Shown here: positions 60,000 through 60,114 of the stretch, piece after piece
Layout: each line of letters starts with the position of its first letter
Numbering within the stretch: position 1 is the stretch's first letter
Origin: Candidatus Avibacteroides excrementipullorum
GTDB taxonomy: Bacteria > Bacteroidota > Bacteroidia > Bacteroidales > Bacteroidaceae
Assembly (NCBI GenBank): GCA_018711405.1
Contig: DVIH01000067.1
Location: forward strand, 1 to 60,114
DNA: 60,114 bases
Direction: 5' to 3'
Made by a program: the position numbers and the translations under genes
The notes under the pieces: generated by a model
Told to the model about the DNA's origin: nothing
The model's database searches: none
The model's input: only the letters and a program-made list of their open reading frames with translations

Positions 60000-60030
60000 T
60001 TGTCTATATGAAATATTGGACATATCTTTG
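60000..60030 (+). promoter_or_regulatory. Promoter of second tRNA-Glu
   Basis: TTG (60000-60002) and TATCTTTG (60023-60030). Confidence 0.65.
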
Positions 60031-60048
60031 CACCCGCTATAGAATTAA

Positions 60049-60114
60049 GGCCCATTCGTCTATCGGCTAGGACGCAAGATTTTCATTCTTGAAAGAGGAG
60101 TTCGATTCTCCTAT
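60049..60114 (+). tRNA. tRNA-Glu (anticodon TTC), second copy cut by window end
   Basis: Identical to 59858-59923 over the visible 66 nt. Confidence 0.93.

Overview
60.1 kb chromosomal window from a Bacteroidales-type genome. The assignment rests on a SusC/SusD pair, TAnnTTTG-type -7 promoter boxes, T9SS-like C-terminal tails and house-keeping gene content. It is mostly core genes: pckA, an mmdADECB-like Na+-translocating decarboxylase operon with methylmalonyl-CoA epimerase, a SUF Fe-S operon with cvpA, metK, miaB, purD, mnmD, rimP-nusA-infB, ugd and two tandem tRNA-Glu genes. Accessory pieces are three consecutive secreted T9SS-cargo-like proteins, including a 1384-aa multi-repeat protein, and an AraC/amidohydrolase/flavin-reductase island with a chimeric gene remnant. 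The most striking unexplained signal is a dispersed family of five intergenic arrays (7858-7945, 26147-26234, 35623-35732, 51023-51110, 59581-59668). They are built from two 13-bp near-palindromic words (A = GACCGAGCCGATC, B = GATGGCGYACATC) in either orientation, always separated by 9-bp GC-rich spacers, giving an exact 22-bp period. Word order and orientation are reshuffled from locus to locus. Other notable signals are a structured leader with a terminator-like hairpin before the MATE gene, an OadA-like protein whose biotinyl-lysine site is substituted, a lamin-tail/OadG fusion, and an aldo-keto-reductase/cupin fusion scar. All functional calls come from reading the sequence; no database search was run.
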